This document shows, one piece after another, positions 59,061 to 64,000 of a stretch of DNA of 64,000 nucleotides. Numbering within the stretch: position 1 is the first letter of the stretch; the number at the start of each line of letters is the position of its first letter. The translations under genes and the position numbers were made by a program. The stretch is from Ampelocalamus luodianensis (taxonomy: Eukaryota > Streptophyta > Magnoliopsida > Poales > Poaceae), in contig CM070620.1 in assembly GCA_036346255.1 (NCBI GenBank), positions 33,725,609 through 33,789,608 of the forward strand, written 5' to 3'. The notes under the pieces are model-generated. The model was not told the DNA's origin. It saw only the letters and a program-made list of their open reading frames with translations, and ran no database searches.

Positions 59061-61449
59061 TGTAACACCACGGCTATCCGGAAGCCAAGATGTCACCTAA
59101 AACATCTAACATACATCCATAATGCGGAAGAACTTGAAACAAGTATATCAACTAAAGACAAGATTAAGATAAGCAGGACATGGTGAAGGTATCCTTCCTT
59201 CACCTTCTAAGTTATTTAATACTGAACATCAATAAAGAAGGTTCACACGCAGTAATAAATCAACATCCGGTGGAGAAGGTATCCTTCCTTCTCCAATTAT
59301 AATTAATTATTACAGTTCATCGTTAACGAATGAAATATGGAACTAAAATTTAGACTTGAACATGAATTTGATGTTGTGAACAAGTAGTGCATGTCTACTC
59401 CTCCCAAGAGCCAACATCGGGGTTACCTAAAAAAACAAACAACGCAAGTGTGAGTCCATGACTCGGCAAATACGATTATCAATAAGATAATCATTCAATA
59501 TGAATAAGACAAACTCATCATCGAGTTCGATCACATCACAACGATTACAAATGAAAACATGATATGAATGCTCAAAATCAAAGGAATGGACTGCACACAT
59601 GCATATCACGGTATAGCGGTGAAACACCCGTCGGTGTTCACTCAAGCCCGCATCTTAACAAAAATGCGGGGATCCACTTCCGTATGAAGAGCGTTTCATA
59701 CGGTGTCCAACATTGCCCATCTTGGAGTTAATGGGTCTTACATGCCCATTCGGAATTAATGGGTCTTTCAAATCCACTCCAGTGGGCGGGACATGACAAT
59801 GTCAACACGCCCACATTGGAATGGTGGGACTTGCAATCCACTTTAAGTGGATGAAACATGCATAATGAATGCATAGAATGAAATCTGAATATTGAAAGAC
59901 ATGATAACAAAACATGGATTCAACACATATGAAAGAACATAGACAATCCATCTTCTCTCGTATCATACCAAATCACAAAGCATGACCATATAAACATTCA
60001 TCAATCACAATCTTTAAGGGTGGCAATGTACTTGCCTTCCACGATGCGACGCGTTAGTCGGCAAAGGTGATACTCCTAAACCCGAGGCTTCACCTCTAAA
60101 CAAGTAAAATAATTTCAATAAGAACATAATATACCCAACACTACTAATCGATGCTAAACATCGCTTCTGATGACTCTAGTCATTAATACAAAACTTAAAA
60201 TGAAATCAACAATTTCTGACATAACTTAATTCTGGACAGCAGCACGGTAATTGACATATCTATTGGTCTGGAACTCGGAATGAGGTGAGACCAATTTCCA
60301 TGGATTCTTAACTGACATATCTACAATACTCTGGTTGGGCAAAAGTTCAGATTTTGCCTCTAATAAAATTTGGCCCACGGCTCAAATCTGTTGACTGAAT
60401 TAATAGACAGAAATATCGGCTAAATTAAAATATCCATAACTTTTGTTGTACAACTCCAAATTGGACGTTCTTTAACAATCTGAAAAGGTTATGAAATTAT
60501 CTACAATAACCTAGTTGGCACGACATTCATATATTGTCTTTAACAAAAAGTGGCACACAGGTCAAAATTAAAGATAGAAACGACATACAAACTGGACAGA
60601 CTGACATACAATCTGGACAGTCACAAAAAAAGTGCATAACTTTTGATCTATAACTCCAAATGAAGTGTTCTTTATCAATCCTGAAAGCTAGTGATATCAC
60701 CTTCAAAATTTGTTATGGGCAAGACCTCTGAATCACCCTCTAACTAGGCCATAAATCAACCTATACAGAGACTGCTAATTCTCGTCAGGATTCTGGACAG
60801 CAGATAGTAAATCTATCATAACTTTTGACTCGAAAGTCGGAATTCAGTGTTCTTGGCGGCCACCGAAAGCTAAGATCAATATCTACAAAACTCTAGGAGA
60901 TGGACAACCCAAATTCGGCCTCTAAGATCACGAAACAGGCCACGCAACATTCAGGACAGAACTGAAATTCTAACGGCAGCAATTCAATCCAATCAAACTA
61001 ATCGAATTCGCATCTGAAACAACCTAAACAGCGAGGAAATCGATCATTACCCTTGTAGAACCATCGGAGATAAACATCAAATCCACGAAGAAATTCTCCT
61101 TCAATCCTCTCTTCCTTCCTCTTCTTCTTCTTCCCACGGTCGGCCACAAGCAGCAGGAAACATGGCGCGGGAGAGGAGGAGCAGCAAGTGGCGAGGCAGT
61201 GAGCACGCCGCTGTTGTAGCACGGGGCTCTGTAGCACGGCGGCTACTGTAGCAAATGGGGCTAGGGTTTGGTCCCTCCCTCCCTTGCCTTCTAATGGGCT
61301 GCGGCCCACTCATGGGCCTTGGGCCACTATGGTTGGCTCCCCTCTTCTCGAATATGGGTTGGCGGCCCATACTTCTCCTAAAATTCTGAATTTTAACTTA
61401 TTTCCTCTCTAATCTTACAGCATTCGATATCGAATAATCGGGTATTACA
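59061..61449 (-). repeat. LARD 5' LTR (right copy)
   Basis: 2389 bp, TGTAACACCACGG to GGGTATTACA. Near-identical to 52213-54605. Confidence 0.92.
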
Positions 61450-61793
61450 GGCGTGTAGCTAAGGTTATTTTGAACCTCTGGGTGCAACTCCGGGTGCTCT
61501 GGATGGACGGTGACGACCGGCGGCGAGAGTTGAGCGGCGGAGAGGTTCGGCTTTTGTCGGACGGAGGTTACGGTGAAGTTCCGGCGACGGCGAAGGCTCC
61601 TGGAGGTAGCCCGGACGACGGCGATAACGACGATGTACTCCACGGGGGCGGGGCGTTACCGACGGTAGCGCAAACCAAGGAAAACGACCGACGGTGAGAA
61701 ACCCTAAAAGGTAAAATGCGGCAGCGTTAGGGTTCTCGGGGTGTTGTGGCTTGAGGGTTTGGGGTGCGGACGTCAATGCGAAACTCGGGGGGC

Positions 61794-61802
61794 CTATTTA
61801 TA
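61794..61802 (-). promoter_or_regulatory. TATA box of interrupted solo LTR
   Basis: Minus-strand TATAAATAG within GGCCC-rich DNA, followed on that strand by a leader containing AACCCTAA-type and CCTCAAGCC words. Confidence 0.55.
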
Positions 61803-62489
61803 GGGCCGGGGCGGCACGGGATAAGGAATCCCTAATTTGGATTTCTCGGTTTCAAACGAAAACGGAGATAGAGTTGGTTTTGATCCCGATTGAGGGTAGA
61901 TACGGGTGCGAGAAGAAAAGAGATAGAGTTTGGTGAAGAAATCGAGGAGGTTTTAGTTGGGAGAGTCCGTTGTCGGACGGGGTTTCTAGAAGACGGCAAT
62001 GGCGGATGGAGGCGGGTGCGTCGCGGGGACGAAGCCGACTCGGAGACGAAGACCTGACGTGTGGGGCCCACACGTCAGCGGGCGCGAGCGGGCGCGCGTG
62101 GGAGCCGGGCCTCGCGCGAGGTTTGGGCCGGAAGAAGAGGAAATGGGCCGGGGTTTAGAGAATTCGGCCCGAAAGATTTTCTGAGATTTTGATTAGCTTT
62201 CCTATTTTAGAAAATACCAGAAATTCAAATAAACAATAGAAAATAGCAAATGAACTCAGAAAAATTCTAGAAAAACCTAGAAAATATATTTGAGCACATA
62301 GAACCCAAATAAAATAGTTTTAGCTAATGTTCATGTTGGGGTTATTCACATTAAATGTTTTTGATTGTAAAGTCCAATATTAAGCTTTTAAATTAAATTC
62401 AAATAAATCCAAATGGTGACTTTTCTCCCTACTAACTATTTAAAAGATTTTAAACTCAGAAAATTTGGGATGTTACAGTGGACCAGCCA

Positions 62490-62646
62490 CAGGGGCGGAC
62501 CAGAACAAAAACTGAGTGAGAGCATTATATATACAAAAGTTAAGATAAGTAGGGGCACTAATGGTAAAAATTAGTCTAATACCATTATGGGCTAAAATTG
62601 AGGAGAGTTCTAGGCCCCCACTCACTCCTATGTGGATCTGCCCCTC
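62490..62646. mobile_element. hAT-like MITE
   Basis: 157 bp. Termini CAGGGGCGGACC and, inverted, AGGGGCAGATCC. Flanking 8-mers ACCAGCCA (62482-62489) and ACTCGCCA (62647-62654) match at 6 of 8. Short and non-coding. An 8-bp duplication and a CAGGGGCGG terminus are the hAT pattern. Confidence 0.65.
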
Positions 62647-62654
62647 ACTCGCCA

Positions 62655-64000
62655 TGAAGTAATTAGAATTCACATATAGCACCAACTTCTATATATCCTA
62701 AGGGCTTTGTTAAGGCTCTGCTCTTCATTTTTCAACTCTTATCTTTTGCTTCTCCAAAAATTCACTCCTTTGAGAATATGGAGTCGACAGAGGAAAATAT
62801 TTGGTAGAAGTTTGGCATCCAAAACCCTAAAAGAGAGGATTGGATGCAAAAAGACCCTAATACCCTTGGTTATAACACTTCATGTCTATTTGTTTCTTAC
62901 TCCTTTCTATTTGTAAATATATTTCTCAATAATATTTACACATTTTGGATAGTCAAAATTATGTCAATTATGTACGTCTGATAGTTTCGTACATATCTAA
63001 ATCTTCTCATACGGTAACAACTAGAGATAACTTTAACATAAAAAAGTATAGACATCGAACTTCAAGAGTCTAGACGTGGTGAATTCTGATGCACTACATT
63101 TTTTTTCTCAATCCCCATTAGATCCACACACATCCATCAACGCACTAGCAAAAAAGGAACTCTAATGCAGCACAACAATTGGAGCACCTAGTGATCATTA
63201 CAACAAAGAACTAGCAAAAACAACTAGCATGTTTCACACTTGCAAGCGCAACACCAACAGAGACCCCATGAGGAATGACAAGCTTATGATGCTTTCAAAA
63301 AAGCTCGTACCACAGATCAACTTGAGTTTTCTCATTGTTCTGCAGTGTCATGAGCCCTCTCCCTAAAACAATAAAATGATTGAATCAATATCATGGAACC
63401 CAAGAGTTGAAGAGGGAAATAAGAATTCAGAGCTAATCGTTGTCCACTGGTGGATCGAATTAATTGAGCAAACCATTCCATATCTAATATCGTTTGTTCG
63501 TAGCAATTCATGCAATGACAAACATCAGAATTCAACATATTAATTATTGATCAACATACTGACCAATAAACAATGGAAATAATTGCATCCGACAATGAAA
63601 TTTTCCTACTAGTAACTAGCATAAAGCATGACCATCTAAAACACACTAATGTTCTTGTCTAATTGAACTTCAAGCAAACAAATAGTGGCAAGCACAAGTC
63701 ATCATTTTCATGGATTCATGGATAAAAATAACAAGCAATACCATAATCAATCGACTCATAAAAAAACTGTCATGAATCATTGCCATGCATTCTAATCACC
63801 AATCTACAAACACACTGCGATATATCAAAAAGTTCCAGATCTAGCCAAATCCTACACAATCGTACACATCATAACCAAACTGGGGATGAATCCAACTCAA
63901 ATTCCTACACATTTGTACTAGAAGGAGGAGGGGTGACAAGGGGGAGGGCGACGGTGAGCTCATGCCTTCATAGGGTTTGGAGAGCAGCATGGGGTGAGAG
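62655..64000. other. Unrecognised DNA at window end
   Basis: AT-rich to about 63900, then a GGAGGAGG- and GAGGGCGACGG-rich end that could be the start of a gene or another element running out of the window. A 68-residue minus-strand frame (63332-63538) has no recognised motif. No repeat or RNA gene was identified. Confidence 0.35.

Larger units (their letters stand above)
52213..61449 (-). mobile_element. LARD-like non-autonomous gypsy retrotransposon
   Basis: Two nearly identical LTRs (52213-54605 and 59061-61449) flank a 4.45-kb internal region without recognisable gag or pol. A purine tract (54606-54618) and a PBS-like site (59049-59060) give minus-strand orientation. Flanking 5-mers GCCGT (52208-52212) and GGCGT (61450-61454) match at 4 of 5. 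It inserted into the solo LTR at 50051-62477. Long LTRs, a conserved PBS/PPT and a non-coding interior define a LARD; it would need proteins from an autonomous relative. The high LTR identity implies recent movement. Confidence 0.9.
50051..62477 (-). mobile_element. Gypsy-type solo LTR split by a nested LARD
   Basis: LTR sequence is 50051-52212 plus 61450-62477 (about 3.2 kb). It reads on the minus strand from TGTAACATCCC (62477) to GGGTCCCGACA (50051). GTGGA lies on both sides (50046-50050 and 62478-62482), a perfect 5-bp duplication, so both pieces belong to one insertion. The 61450-62477 piece closely matches the start of the LTR at 15761. It includes a minus-strand TATA box at 61794-61802 and a TTATTCGAATAG module at 50740-50751. 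No gag-pol of its own. Confidence 0.9.

Noticed and set aside
63332..63538. 68-residue minus-strand ORF near the window end
   Set aside because: No start context, no motif and no supporting splice signals; cannot be told from chance in AT-rich DNA.
1..64000. tRNA or rRNA genes
   Set aside because: Only tRNA-complementary primer-binding sites of 12-13 bases were seen (11617, 38510, 59049); no cloverleaf-like gene was recognised by eye. A tRNA scan would settle this.

Overview
The window is grass-type (Poaceae) nuclear DNA made almost entirely of nested transposable elements, and no intact host gene was recognised. The plant call rests on Ty1/copia and Ty3/gypsy elements primed by initiator-Met tRNA, very long gypsy LTRs, a CACTA element with an ACAGACGGTT subterminal array, Tourist-, Stowaway- and hAT-like MITEs, and a GC-rich Pack-MULE. 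The species cannot be fixed from the sequence alone. Nearly every coding stretch is a frame-broken transposon gene.

Layout. 1-15760: a minus-strand gene fragment resembling plant mobile domain (PMD) transposon genes is cut by a 760-bp solo LTR (46-805, target duplication ACTGT on both sides) and by a BARE/Angela-like copia element (1016-13339, minus strand). The copia leader holds a gypsy-type solo LTR (7693-11197). The copia unit is not simple: the right LTR is followed by a 43-base stub of pol. 15761-18145: another solo LTR joins this block to a CACTA element (18146-24498) whose left terminus is missing. The CACTA carries a divergent pair of transcription units. An open 164-codon ORF lies on the minus strand. 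A broken gene on the plus strand combines a TNPA-like (Transposase_24) region with an Ulp1-like C48 protease. A Tourist-like MITE follows, then about 1.8 kb with little recognisable content.

26670-46655: an old solo LTR is split by a Tekay/Del-like chromovirus (27419-43509, minus strand, gag-pol broken). The left side of this element is a complete diverged LTR joined to the tail of the cognate LTR. 46656-50050: a short non-TE island holds a 5'-truncated LINE with 16-bp target duplications and a Pack-MULE with 9-bp target duplications. 50051-62477: a minus-strand solo LTR (target duplication GTGGA on both sides) is split by a non-coding LARD-like gypsy element with two nearly identical 2.39-kb LTRs (52213-61449). 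A small hAT-like MITE and about 1.3 kb of unrecognised DNA end the window.

Reading the nests from the outside in gives relative ages. The solo LTRs at 26670 and 50051 pre-date the elements inside them, and the LARD is the youngest large insertion because its LTRs are nearly identical. The most interesting items are the divergent promoter with a long fold-back and open ORF in the CACTA, the runs of consecutive short hairpins in two unrelated LTR families, a palindromic module shared by several gypsy LTRs, and the recombinant structures around the copia and chromovirus elements.
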